Origin: UBA1479 sp040216635
Lineage (GTDB): Bacteria; Pseudomonadota; Alphaproteobacteria; Rhodospirillales; Casp-alpha2
Length of the DNA: 64,000 bases
Assembly (NCBI GenBank): GCA_040216635.1
Contig: JAVJOU010000018.1
Span: 62,001-126,000 of the forward strand
Direction of reading: 5' to 3'
Shown: piece after piece, positions 18,300-26,752 of the stretch
How positions within the stretch are numbered: the first letter of the stretch is position 1
Layout of the letters: each line of letters starts with the position of its first letter
Notes under the pieces: model-generated
What the model saw: only the letters and a program-made list of their open reading frames with translations
Told to the model about the DNA's origin: nothing
Databases searched by the model: none
Position numbers and translations under genes: made by a program

Positions 18300-19079
18300 A
18301 TGGCTAAGGACGGAGAAGAAAAAGGGTCGCGGTCGATCCGTGCCCTTGAGGTCGTCGAAACGCTGGTCAACGAGGGCCGGCCGATGAGTGCGGCCCGGCT
18401 GGCGGATGCGACCGGGTTACCCAAGGCAACGGTGCATCGTCTGGTCGCTCTTTTGATCGAGACCGGTTTCGTGACCCCCGTGCCCACGGGTGAAGGTCTG
18501 GGCGTGGGGCCGCGGCTTCGCGACCTTGCCATGGCCACGGTCGCCGTCGATATGGACCATAGTCAGCGTCACCGGATACTCAGCGATCTGTCGCATGAAA
18601 TCGGCGAGACCTGTAATTTCAACATCCCGATCGGCGGCGAGATGTATTACATCGACCGGGTCGAAACCAAATGGCCGCTGCGCACGCAACTGCCCGTCGG
18701 GTCGCGGGTACCCCTGCATTGCACGGCCAGCGGAAAGATGTATCTGGCGATGTTGCCGGCGGGCCGCCGCCGCCAGATCATTCAATCGATCGACCTTGTC
18801 CCCCATACCCCCGGCACGATCACGGATCCGGCCCAACTGCTGGCCAATCTTGAACAGATCCGGCGGGAAAAAGTCGGTACCGACAATCAGGAATTCATCG
18901 AAGGCATGGTGGCCGTCGCCGTGCCGGTCACGGACGCCAAGGGCCGGCTGGCGGGGACGTTGGCCTGTCATGGCCCGACGGTCCGCATGACGATGGAAAC
19001 GGCGCGCTCGTTCGTGCCCGCGCTACGCCGTGCGGCGGAAAAGCTTTCAGGTGTGGGGATCGAGCCGACCGAAGATTGA
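18300..19079 (+). CDS. IclR family transcriptional regulator
   Basis: 259 residues. An N-terminal winged helix-turn-helix (residues about 10-75, RSIRALEVVETLVNEGRPMS and ATGLPKATVHRLVALL) is followed by the IclR effector domain, including GSRVPLHCTASGKMYLA. It probably controls the neighbouring TRAP transporter, the reductase downstream and the divergent GMC gene; the effector would be the transported compound or a product. It lies 53 bases after dctM and 48 bases before the reductase gene, so it may be part of the same transcript. Confidence 0.93.
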   Translation: MAKDGEEKGSRSIRALEVVETLVNEGRPMSAARLADATGLPKATVHRLVALLIETGFVTPVPTGEGLGVGPRLRDLAMATVAVDMDHSQRHRILSDLSHEIGETCNFNIPIGGEMYYIDRVETKWPLRTQLPVGSRVPLHCTASGKMYLAMLPAGRRRQIIQSIDLVPHTPGTITDPAQLLANLEQIRREKVGTDNQEFIEGMVAVAVPVTDAKGRLAGTLACHGPTVRMTMETARSFVPALRRAAEKLSGVGIEPTED

Positions 19080-19127
19080 GGCCGGCGGCCGTTTCAATTC
19101 CAACGGCGGAAACGAAAGACAGCAGCA

Positions 19128-20018
19128 ATGGCGAATATCGGATTTATCGGACTGGGTCAGATGGGCGGCGGGATGAGCCGTAATCTGATCAAGCACGGGC
19201 ATAACCTGCGGGTGTTCGATTTGTCGGCAGAACAGGTTGCGGGCCCGGTCAAGGAGGGCGCCGAAGCCGCAACTTCTGCCGGTGATGCGGCCCGTGCGGC
19301 CGAGGTTGTGTTCACCATGCTGCCGGTCGGCGCCAATGTGGAAGCCGCCGTATTCGGCGCGGGGGGCATCGCGGATGCCATTTCCCCGGATGCCCTTTAC
19401 GTGGATATGAGCACGATCCTGCCCGATGAAACCCGGGCCATCGGTGCGCGTTTGGCCGAGCGCGACATCGCCATGGTCGATGCCCCGGTGGGGCGGACGT
19501 CCGCCCATGCGGCGGCGGGAACCTCGACCTTCATGGTCGGTGGTGCGGATGCGGACGTGGCCCGCGTGCGGCCGTTTCTGGAATGCATGGGGGAAAGCAT
19601 CACCCATTGCGGGCCGCTTGGTGCGGGGGCCACGGTGAAGTTGATCAACAACTATATTTCGGCTGTTTGCAATCTGGTCACGGCCGAGGGCATGACCCTG
19701 GGGCTGGCGGCCGGGATTGATGCGGATACGATTGTCGAGGTGGTTTCGCAAACCCCGGCGGGGCAGGGCCACATCAAGACCACCTGGCCGCAAAAGGCGC
19801 TGGCGGACGACGCCAGTCCGGCGTTCATGCTCGACCTTGCACGCAAGGATTTGGGGTTGGCCCTGACGGCCGGGACGGCGGCAAAGGTGCCGATGGTTAC
19901 GGGGGCGGCTGCGCGCGAGCTATATACGATCGCAAGTGCGGCCGGTCATGGCCGCGAGGATTGGACCACGGGCATTTTCCGGGCCGTGAAGGAATTGGCA
20001 AAGACACAGGAAAAATAG
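19128..20018 (+). CDS. beta-hydroxyacid dehydrogenase, YihU (sulfolactaldehyde reductase)-like
   Basis: 296 residues. The NAD(P)-binding GFIGLGQMGGGM is at 5-16 and the catalytic lysine is K171 with N174/N175 (VKLINNY). In the substrate motif, the family's usual DAPVSGG is replaced by DAPVGRTSAHA (118-128). The last third, including GQGHIKTTWPQKAL and AFMLDLARKDLGLAL, also recalls E. coli YihU, the 3-sulfolactaldehyde reductase. Tartronate semialdehyde or hydroxyisobutyrate activity remains possible. It follows the IclR gene in the TRAP locus, supporting a role on a short hydroxy- or sulfo-acid. The resemblance is from memory, not from an alignment. Confidence 0.85.
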   Translation: MANIGFIGLGQMGGGMSRNLIKHGHNLRVFDLSAEQVAGPVKEGAEAATSAGDAARAAEVVFTMLPVGANVEAAVFGAGGIADAISPDALYVDMSTILPDETRAIGARLAERDIAMVDAPVGRTSAHAAAGTSTFMVGGADADVARVRPFLECMGESITHCGPLGAGATVKLINNYISAVCNLVTAEGMTLGLAAGIDADTIVEVVSQTPAGQGHIKTTWPQKALADDASPAFMLDLARKDLGLALTAGTAAKVPMVTGAAARELYTIASAAGHGREDWTTGIFRAVKELAKTQEK

Positions 20019-20034
20019 GCGGCGGAGCTGGACG

Positions 20035-20577
20035 TCAACTTTCGGCGCGGCGGCGTTTGACCGTGGCCTGATGGCCTTTTTTGCCTTTGGCCGTCACAGC
20101 ATTGCGTTGCGCCTGGGCTTCGCGTGATTCCTTGGTGTCTTCTTGGATTTGTTCGCGCATTTTTTTGTGTTTGGCGTACTTCTTCCGCGCGACCATGTCA
20201 CGGTAGGCTTTTTTGTTCTTGGAAATTTTCGACCAGAACAGAACATGGGTGATGGTCGTGCCCATGAACCAAAGAACCGGCATGGACAACATGGTCGTGA
20301 CCCAGAAGATGACCTGAAGGGCGGAAACCTTCCCGGTCACGTTCATGTGGTAGTAGAAAACGACCGCGATCAGGCAGATCTCATAGAACAGCAGAATCCG
20401 GAATCCGTTGGTTTCCTTAAAGGCGACGGGTTTCAGCGGCCCGCCGAATGCCTTGAAAATGCTGGATAGCATGCCGCCGATGATGCTCGACAGCAGAAGC
20501 ACCAGACAGGTCGCGACGACCAGGTCCGTGTCCTTGGTGAACTTGAAAAAGCTCAAAAGTGAATCGAGATAGCCCAA
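20035..20577 (-). CDS. membrane protein of unknown function with basic C-terminal tail
   Basis: 180 residues. Three hydrophobic segments are visible (about 18-40, 60-80 and 88-112), followed by a long, highly charged, lysine/arginine-rich tail from about residue 118 to the end (KKYAKHKKMREQ, KGKKGHQATVKRRR). The tail could bind nucleic acid or acidic lipid, but nothing more can be said. I do not recognise the family. It converges on the reductase gene, and the 187 bases upstream are AT-rich and hold an inverted repeat. Confidence 0.7.
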   Translation of the reverse strand: MGYLDSLLSFFKFTKDTDLVVATCLVLLLSSIIGGMLSSIFKAFGGPLKPVAFKETNGFRILLFYEICLIAVVFYYHMNVTGKVSALQVIFWVTTMLSMPVLWFMGTTITHVLFWSKISKNKKAYRDMVARKKYAKHKKMREQIQEDTKESREAQAQRNAVTAKGKKGHQATVKRRRAES

Positions 20578-20712
20578 CCATTGTCTCCTTGGCCGGAAAG
20601 ACCGGCATTGATCTTTGGTCGAATATTATGATTCTTCGGTTAAGAGTTCACTTATAAAACCGATCTTTGCACTGTGTATCATCTATGAATCCGCTAAAAT
20701 CCCTGTAAATCA

Positions 20713-20729
20713 ACGTAAAATATTTACGT
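20713..20729. promoter_or_regulatory. AT-rich palindrome upstream of the 20577 gene
   Basis: ACGTAAA-ATA-TTTACGT, perfect 7-base arms with a 3-base spacer, in the AT-rich gap between the MFS gene end and the unknown membrane protein gene. It may be a regulator site. Confidence 0.35.
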
Positions 20730-20764
20730 ACTCACGAAAGCGAATGTGTTTTGTGGGGGCGGTT

Positions 20765-21937
20765 TTAGTCGGTTCCGGCAACGGGGTGGCGGATTAACAG
20801 GGAGAATCCAGCGCATAGGACACCGGCCACGGATAGCCCCGCCATGGCCATGAAGGCCCCGCCACCCAGACTTGCGAACAGCAAACCGGCGCCATAGGAC
20901 GCGGCGCTCATACCCAGGCCGAGGATCATGGAAAACAGGCTTTGCGCTGAAGCGGACAGTGACGGCTCGACTCGTTCCGTGATCAGGTGAATGATGCCCA
21001 GGTGCGTGGCGCCGAAGCTGAGCCCGTGCAGAGCTTGCAGGATGATCAGCCATTCAAGATCATTCGTTACTGCTGTGCCCGCCCAACGGATTAAACCTGC
21101 GACGGCTCCGATCAAAATCAATTGGAAAGCGCCGACGTGGCGGACGACGGCGGCGGCAAAGCTGAACAGGATGATCTCGGCGACCACGCCTTCGGCCCAT
21201 AACGCGCCGATGACATCTGCGCCGTGGCCGGCGGCGAGCCAATGGATCGAGCCGAAGTTGTAATAGACCGCATGAGATGCCTGGATGAACGTCGCCGCCG
21301 TCATGGCGGCCAGCAGGCCCGGCATGCGTAATATTTCGCGGAAAGGCCGGCGGTTCCTGTCCGCGATAGGTGCGCGCGTGTCGGGCAGGGCCAGGGCACA
21401 TAGGAAAGTCAGGCCCACCGCCCCCAGGATCGACCAATGGATCCAGGACGCCGGGGCATCGGTCAGAACAAGGCCCATGCCCCATGCCCCGATGATGAAG
21501 GTGATGGACCCCCACAACCGGACCCGCCCGTAATCGAAGGGAACCCGTTCCCGGGTCAGCATGGTCAGGCTTTCCATCAAGGGAATTACGGGGCCTCTGC
21601 AGGCGAAGAAAGCCATGGAGACCAGGGCAATGGCCCAAAATCCTTCCGTCCAGCGGAAGGCAAGAAAGGTCAGCGTGCCGAGCAAGGTCAGCAGAATAAG
21701 AATGCGCCGGCGTTCGCCCGTACGGTCGGCGGAACGGGCGAAATAGGGTGTGACGGCCAGCTTTGACAGGGTTCCAAGCGCGAAGATCAATCCGATTTCT
21801 TCGGCTTCAAGGCCGCGATCCTGCAGCCATAGGGGCCAGAAGGGGCCGAAGATACCAAGGGCCAGGAAAATGCCGCCATAGAACAGAGCCAAACGCAAAG
21901 GGGCCAGACGTGGTGCGTCACCGCTGCCGGCGGTCAT
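20765..21937 (-). CDS. MFS transporter, HcaT/nucleoside-symporter-like group
   Basis: 390 residues with 12 predicted membrane helices. The start RLALFYGGIFLALGIFGPFWPLWLQ and the DYGRVRLWGSITFIIG motif near residue 135 are typical of the 3-phenylpropionate permease (HcaT)/MFS_1-like group. The substrate is unknown. It is the last gene of a minus-strand set with 4-base overlaps (ABC-F, metal-receptor-like protein, MFS), so it is translated together with them. Confidence 0.85.
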   Translation of the reverse strand: MTAGSGDAPRLAPLRLALFYGGIFLALGIFGPFWPLWLQDRGLEAEEIGLIFALGTLSKLAVTPYFARSADRTGERRRILILLTLLGTLTFLAFRWTEGFWAIALVSMAFFACRGPVIPLMESLTMLTRERVPFDYGRVRLWGSITFIIGAWGMGLVLTDAPASWIHWSILGAVGLTFLCALALPDTRAPIADRNRRPFREILRMPGLLAAMTAATFIQASHAVYYNFGSIHWLAAGHGADVIGALWAEGVVAEIILFSFAAAVVRHVGAFQLILIGAVAGLIRWAGTAVTNDLEWLIILQALHGLSFGATHLGIIHLITERVEPSLSASAQSLFSMILGLGMSAASYGAGLLFASLGGGAFMAMAGLSVAGVLCAGFSLLIRHPVAGTD

Positions 21938-22785
21938 GGAGCCGCTGCCTGTTCGGTCTCGTCGGCCAGGGTTTTCAGATACGCCAGCCCATCAATGGCG
22001 CGCACACCGTACCAGGACAACAATTCTCCATCGACGATGCGGGCCTTGGCGGCGTGGCGTGGAAAGGCCGTGCGGAATTCATCCAGGTACTGGTCCGTGA
22101 ACGGAAAGGGTTCTGATGAAAACAGGACGGCGTCCACGCCCTCAAGCAGGCTGTCGCTGATTTCCAATTCCGGATAGCGTGCGTCGGAAGCCCCCTGCCA
22201 CGTACGCCAGCCGATCAGGTCAAGAAACCGGGAGATATAGGTCTCCCGCCCGACGGTCATCCAGGGTGCTTTCCAGATCAGGTAAAGCACGCGGGTATCC
22301 GACATTGGTTCGATGTCAGTGATTTCCCGCAGGGCGGTTTCGAACCGCTGGGCCAGGTCCTCGGCCACATCGGACCTGCTGAACACGCCGCCCAGAAGGC
22401 GGATCAGCGGGCCGTTGTCGGCCGGGGTCATGGGATGGGTGACAACGGGAATGATCCCGCGTTCCTCCAGGGCCTGGGCCATGTCTTTCGGGTTTTCATC
22501 GACATTCAGGACGACATGGGTCGGCTTGGCCGCATCGACCTTTTGCCAGTTGACCTGCTTGGTGCCGCCGACGCTTTTGACCTGTTTGACCCGGTCCGCC
22601 GGATGAATGCAGAACGCCGTGCGCCCGACCAGATTGTCGCCCAGGCTCAATTCGAACAGGGTTTCCGTCAGGGACGGCACGAGGGATAGGATACGCGCAT
22701 CCGGCGCGGGGATGTGGCGCCGCCCCTGCCAGTCGGTCAGGTCGGGCAAACCGGCATCCCGCGCGGCGGGGGCGGGGGGTGTCAT
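21934..22785 (-). CDS. BtuF-like helical-backbone metal receptor without signal peptide
   Basis: 283 residues. It has the type III periplasmic-binding-protein fold used for vitamin B12 and iron chelates: RILSLVPSLTETLFELSLGD near the N-terminus and VGRTAFCIHPADRV. There is no hydrophobic leader (MTPPAPAARDAGLPDLTDWQ), so it appears cytoplasmic, unlike true ABC receptors, and no permease gene is adjacent. The family is sometimes labelled cobalamin-binding. It overlaps the ABC-F gene and the MFS gene by 4 bases each. The role is uncertain. Confidence 0.8.
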   Translation of the reverse strand: MTPPAPAARDAGLPDLTDWQGRRHIPAPDARILSLVPSLTETLFELSLGDNLVGRTAFCIHPADRVKQVKSVGGTKQVNWQKVDAAKPTHVVLNVDENPKDMAQALEERGIIPVVTHPMTPADNGPLIRLLGGVFSRSDVAEDLAQRFETALREITDIEPMSDTRVLYLIWKAPWMTVGRETYISRFLDLIGWRTWQGASDARYPELEISDSLLEGVDAVLFSSEPFPFTDQYLDEFRTAFPRHAAKARIVDGELLSWYGVRAIDGLAYLKTLADETEQAAAP

Positions 22786-24680
22786 GACGCCTCGTCCAAG
22801 GCATTATCGATGGCTTCCTGTGCGGTCAGCCAGGCCTGTTCCGTTTCGGCCAGGGTGTCCTTGACCTTCTTATGGGCGACCTGCAGGTCCATCAATTTCG
22901 AGGTCGGGCCGTTGTAGATCTCGGGGTCGGCCATCTTGGCCTCCAACTTCACGATCTCCTGGGCCAGCTTCTCCATCCTGCGTTCGGCATCGGCAACCGA
23001 TTTGCGCAGGGCCGCCGTCTCCTCGCGCCGGCGGGCGCGTTCGCGGCGCAATTCCTTCTTATCGATCCCGGCCACGCTGTCGCCGTCCTTGGCAGCGCGG
23101 GTTTCACGGCGGGCCTCGCGGCGCTGTTCCATCAGCAGGCCGGCATAGGCATCCAGGTCGCCTTCGAAGGGTTTGCAGGCCCCATCGGCGACCAGCCACA
23201 GCCGGTCACAAACCAAGTCGATCAGGTGCGAATCGTGGGTCACCAGAACGATCGCGCCGTCGTATTCGTTTAAGGCCTGGACCAGGGCTTCGCGGGCATC
23301 CACGTCCAAATGGTTGGTCGGTTCGTCCAGGAACAGGATGTGCGGCGCTTCGGTGCTCATCAGCGCGAACAAAAGCCGCGCCTTCTCGCCGCCGGACAGA
23401 ACCTCGACCTTGCTGTTGGCAAGGTCGCCGGAAAACCCGAATCGGCCTAGATGGGCCCGCACCTTGGTTTCCATCGCCATGGGCATGATCCGCGCCATGT
23501 GCTGGAACGGGGATTCATTCAGGTTCAGTTCTTCCTGCTGATGTTGGGCGAAATAACCGACTTTCAGCTTGGACGATTTGGTCACCTTGCCGCCTTGGGG
23601 TTTCAGACGGTCGGCCAGCATCTTGATCAGGGTCGATTTGCCGTTGCCGTTGGCGCCGATCAGGGCGATGCGGTCGTCCATGTCGATGCGCAGGTCCAGG
23701 TTCTTCAGGACAGGTTCGGCACCGTAGCCGATGCTGACCTCGTCCATCGCGATCAGGGGCGGCGACAGGGGGGCGGGGTCGGGAAAGTTGAAGGTCGTCG
23801 TCTTGTCCTCGACGACCGTGGCGATGGGTTCCATGCGGGCCAGCATCTTCATGCGGCTTTGCGCCTGCTTGGCCTTGGTCGCCTTGGCCCGGAAGCGGTC
23901 GACGAAGGATTGAATGCGGCGTTGTTCGGACAGCTGTTTGGCCTGCAGCTTGACCTGCTGGGTCATGCGTTCGCGGCGCGTGCGCTCGAACCGGTCATAG
24001 TTCCCGGCGTAGCGGGTCAGCTTCTGTTCCGACAGATGGGCGATCTCGTCGACGACCTTGTTGAGCATCGTGCGGTCGTGACTGATGACCAGCAACGTGC
24101 CCGGCCAGGTCGCCAAATAGGTTTCCAGCCACATGGCCGCTTCCAGGTCCAGGTGGTTGGTCGGCTCGTCCAGCAGCAGGAAATCGGGCCGGGAAAACAG
24201 GGTCGCCGCCAGGGCTACGCGCATGCGCCAGCCGCCGGAAAATTCGCGGCAGGATCGTGCCTGCGCTGCTTCGTCGAAACCCAGGCCGGCCAGGATTCTC
24301 GCGGCCCGGGCAGGGGCGGTCTGGGCTTCGATATCGGCCAGGCGGTTGTGAATGTCGGCGATGCGGCCAGGGTCCTTGGCGGTTTCCGCTTCGGCCAGCA
24401 GGGAACTTCGTTCCGTATCGGCGGCCAGCACGGTGTCGAGCAGGCTGTCATCGCTGGACGGGGCTTCCTGCGCCACGGTGCCGATACGTACGCCGGGGCG
24501 GATGCGAACGGCGCCTTCGTCCGGATGGGCGTCGCCCAGGATCATCCGGAACAAAGTCGTTTTGCCGGTCCCATTGCGTCCGACCAGCCCCATCTTGCGC
24601 CCTTGGGGCAGATGCAGGGTTGCCTTGTCGAACAGGACGCGTCCGCCAAGGCGGAAAGTCATATCATTCACGTGCAGCAT
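22782..24680 (-). CDS. ABC-F family ATPase (YheS-type)
   Basis: 632 residues with two ABC cassettes and no membrane part. The first Walker A GRNGTGKTT is at 34-42 with signature SGGW; the second has GANGNGKST and signature SGGE; both have LLDEPTNHLD/FLDEPTNHLD. Between them is the charged ABC-F linker (RRERMTQQVKLQAKQ onward), and the C-terminus (about 520-632) is a coiled coil. ABC-F proteins act on ribosomes, either aiding stalled translation or giving antibiotic protection. It is the first gene of the operon with the metal-receptor-like and MFS genes. Confidence 0.93.
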   Translation of the reverse strand: MLHVNDMTFRLGGRVLFDKATLHLPQGRKMGLVGRNGTGKTTLFRMILGDAHPDEGAVRIRPGVRIGTVAQEAPSSDDSLLDTVLAADTERSSLLAEAETAKDPGRIADIHNRLADIEAQTAPARAARILAGLGFDEAAQARSCREFSGGWRMRVALAATLFSRPDFLLLDEPTNHLDLEAAMWLETYLATWPGTLLVISHDRTMLNKVVDEIAHLSEQKLTRYAGNYDRFERTRRERMTQQVKLQAKQLSEQRRIQSFVDRFRAKATKAKQAQSRMKMLARMEPIATVVEDKTTTFNFPDPAPLSPPLIAMDEVSIGYGAEPVLKNLDLRIDMDDRIALIGANGNGKSTLIKMLADRLKPQGGKVTKSSKLKVGYFAQHQQEELNLNESPFQHMARIMPMAMETKVRAHLGRFGFSGDLANSKVEVLSGGEKARLLFALMSTEAPHILFLDEPTNHLDVDAREALVQALNEYDGAIVLVTHDSHLIDLVCDRLWLVADGACKPFEGDLDAYAGLLMEQRREARRETRAAKDGDSVAGIDKKELRRERARRREETAALRKSVADAERRMEKLAQEIVKLEAKMADPEIYNGPTSKLMDLQVAHKKVKDTLAETEQAWLTAQEAIDNALDEAS

Positions 24681-24744
24681 GCGCGGGTGATAGCACGGGC
24701 CGGGCGGTTATGGGAAACGCCCAATATCAGTATGTGCGGGGGAC

Positions 24745-24888
24745 TGGACAAAGAAATGCCGGGCCGCGGTGGTGGGGGGAGGAGGAGCCGCGACCCGGCA
24801 TGCATCGAAAGGCGTGACTATGGGGGGAGAGGAGGATCAGCCTTCCGACAATTTGCGGGACTGAAGCGGTGCCGGATGTCGATCGTGC
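24745..24888 (-). ncRNA. candidate small RNA with two CCUCCUC-type loops
   Basis: On the minus strand, two hairpins follow each other. Hairpin 1 pairs AAGGC/GCCUU (24844-24840 with 24813-24809) plus UGAU/GUCA and has the loop CCUCCUCUCCCCCCAUA. Hairpin 2 has a 14-bp stem with one mismatch (24801-24788 with 24769-24756), an 18-base loop containing CUCCUCCUCCCCCC, and is followed by UUUCUUU, like a Rho-independent end. Twin loops with CCUCCUCCC anti-Shine-Dalgarno motifs are the hallmark of the alphaproteobacterial suhB/alpha-r14 (cuckoo) RNAs. A possible promoter is TTGGAT (24922-24917) and TAGATG (24900-24895), giving about 144 nt. The 5' end is inferred. Confidence 0.6.
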
Positions 24889-24969
24889 GGAACACATCTA
24901 ACCCGCAAGTCCTGTGATCCAATTTCCGATCAAATAAGAGATTCGTCAATAAGCCAGAAGGCTAGTAGA

Positions 24970-24998
24970 CCTTTGTTAATCAAAGGGTGGAGCCTTTG
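24970..24998. promoter_or_regulatory. CCTTTG/CAAAGG alternating inverted repeats between sRNA and oxyR
   Basis: CCTTTG (24970-24975), CAAAGG (24981-24986) and CCTTTG (24993-24998) form two overlapping palindromes in the region shared by the candidate sRNA and the oxyR gene. This is a plausible LysR-type (OxyR) site, but it does not match the E. coli ATAG-N7-CTAT pattern. The rest of 24681-25165 contains no gene that I can support. Confidence 0.4.
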
Positions 24999-25165
24999 GC
25001 AGGCCTGGCTTAGCGGATGAAATCGCGTTGATTCCATGGACTGATTCAGGGCCGTTTGATCCGTGTGTTTCGCGGGATGGGTGGATATGGTCGCGCGGGC
25101 TCATTAATCAAGTTTTTTGAATGTGTTTTCTTGAAAGGATCGAATTTAACGATTACATCCCGGTC

Positions 25166-26086
25166 ATGAGCACGCATCTGCCCACATTGCGCCAATTGCA
25201 GTATCTGATTGCCGTTGCCGAAGAAGGGCATTTCGGCCGCGCGGCCGAAAAATGCTTCGTCACGCAATCGACTTTGAGTGCCGGGATTCAGGAATTGGAA
25301 TCCATACTCGGCGTGACGGTGATCGAGCGGACCAAGCGCCGCGTCGCCATTACGACCCTGGGCTTGGAATTGGTTGCCCGGGCCCGCCGCGTCCTGGCCG
25401 AGGTCGAGGACATGACCGTCACTGCCAAGGCGAGCACATTGCCGTTGACCGGTCTGTTGCGGCTGGGGGCCATTCCGACGATCGGACCTTACGTGCTGCC
25501 CAAGATACTGCCGCCGCTTCGGGCGTCATATCCCGAACTGAAACTGTTCCTGCGCGAAGACCGGACGGCGAAACTGGTTGATCTGCTGATCGGCGGTGAA
25601 CTGGACGCGGCGCTGATCGCCCTGCCGTATGAGATGCCGGACCTGGACCATATGATTCTGCTGGAAGACCCGTTCTGGCTGGCCATGCCGCCGGGTCATG
25701 CTCTTGCAAATTCCAAGAAGCCCCTGACGCCGGATGTTCTTGAATCAGAGGATTTGCTGTTGCTGGAAGACGGGCATTGCTTGCGCGATCATGCCTTGGC
25801 GGCTTGCCGCCGACAGCCCGCACCCGGCCGTTCGGCGGCGTTTCAGGCGACCAGCCTGTATACCCTGGTCGAATTGGTCGCCGGGGGGTTCGGGACGACC
25901 TTGCTGCCGGAAATCGCTCTGCCGTCCGACCATGTCAACACGGCAGAGGTCGCCCTGCGGCCGTTGGAGGCCGCTGCCGGGCGTCAAATCGCCCTGGTCT
26001 GGCGGCGGAATTCCGCCCGCCGGTCCGAGTATAAGTTGTTGGGACAATTCCTGAAAAACCAATTGTCCAAGGCGACGGAAAGCTAA
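25166..26086 (+). CDS. oxyR: OxyR-type LysR regulator (peroxide sensor)
   Basis: 306 residues from ATG 25166. The N-terminal LysR helix-turn-helix (residues about 8-66; EEGHFGRAAEKCFVTQSTLS) is followed by the effector domain. The redox motif GHCLRDHALAAC contains C205 and C214 with the same spacing as C199/C208 of E. coli OxyR, which form the peroxide-induced disulfide. It is therefore a true OxyR candidate. ATG at 25121 in the same frame is an alternative start, but family members begin close to 25166. A candidate sRNA is encoded divergently upstream, an arrangement like oxyR-oxyS. Confidence 0.88.
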   Translation: MSTHLPTLRQLQYLIAVAEEGHFGRAAEKCFVTQSTLSAGIQELESILGVTVIERTKRRVAITTLGLELVARARRVLAEVEDMTVTAKASTLPLTGLLRLGAIPTIGPYVLPKILPPLRASYPELKLFLREDRTAKLVDLLIGGELDAALIALPYEMPDLDHMILLEDPFWLAMPPGHALANSKKPLTPDVLESEDLLLLEDGHCLRDHALAACRRQPAPGRSAAFQATSLYTLVELVAGGFGTTLLPEIALPSDHVNTAEVALRPLEAAAGRQIALVWRRNSARRSEYKLLGQFLKNQLSKATES

Positions 26087-26301
26087 ACCCCGGCCACCTT
26101 GAAAAATTGTCACTGCCCTTTTTCTTGCATGGCAGGGCGGGAGGGACTATAACCCGCGCCGTCTCCGGATCGCCCCAGGCGGGGCGGATGACGTTTCCGG
26201 TCGCCGAAAACCCGGCCCAAGGATGCCGTGGACGGCCAGACAAAAAAACAACAGACATTTCAGAAACCAGCCGAACGAACAACCATACAAGGGGATCGAC
26301 C

Positions 26302-26724
26302 ATGGCTCTTGAGCGTACGCTCTCCATTATTAAACCCGACGCCACCCGCCGTAACCTGACCGGCAAAATCAATGCACGGTTCGAGGACGCGGGCTTGCGC
26401 ATCGTCGCCCAACGCCGCGTGCAGCTGACCACCGAGCAGGCCGAAGGTTTTTACGACGTGCACCGCGAGCGGGCATTCTTCAACGATCTGGTCGCCTTCA
26501 TGACCTCGGGCCCGGTAGTGGTTCAGGTTCTCGAAGGTGACGATGCCGTTGTCCGCAACCGTGAAATCATGGGTGCGACGAACCCGGCCAATGCCGACGA
26601 AGGCACGATCCGCAAGGATTTCGCCGAAAGCATCGAAGCCAACTCGGTGCACGGTTCCGATTCACCGGAAAATGCCGAGAAGGAAATCCGTTACTTCTTC
26701 TCGGATCTGGACATCGTCGGCTAA
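26302..26724 (+). CDS. ndk: nucleoside diphosphate kinase
   Basis: 140 residues, the normal length. It starts MALERTLSIIKPDATRRNL; the active-site histidine is H117 in NSVHGSD, and GATNPANADEGTIR is the conserved nucleotide-binding stretch. It transfers the gamma phosphate between NTPs and NDPs. AAGGGGA lies before ATG 26302. It converges on purN. Confidence 0.97.
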   Translation: MALERTLSIIKPDATRRNLTGKINARFEDAGLRIVAQRRVQLTTEQAEGFYDVHRERAFFNDLVAFMTSGPVVVQVLEGDDAVVRNREIMGATNPANADEGTIRKDFAESIEANSVHGSDSPENAEKEIRYFFSDLDIVG

Positions 26725-26730
26725 GGAAAT

Positions 26731-26745
26731 CCCCCGAAAAGGGGG
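26731..26745. terminator. hairpin between convergent ndk and purN
   Basis: CCCCC-GAAAA-GGGGG directly after the ndk stop and before the purN stop (on the other strand). There is no T-run on either side, so termination strength is uncertain; it would serve both genes. Confidence 0.45.
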
Positions 26746-26752
26746 CGGCCGA

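Noticed and set aside
24761..24840. G-quadruplex or polypurine signal on the plus strand
   Set aside because: The G-runs are better explained as the complement of the C-rich loops of the minus-strand RNA hairpins, since both runs sit inside inverted repeats.
23451..24917. 488-codon plus-strand frame opposite the ABC-F gene
   Set aside because: Shadow of the ABC-F gene; it also runs into the candidate sRNA region only by chance.
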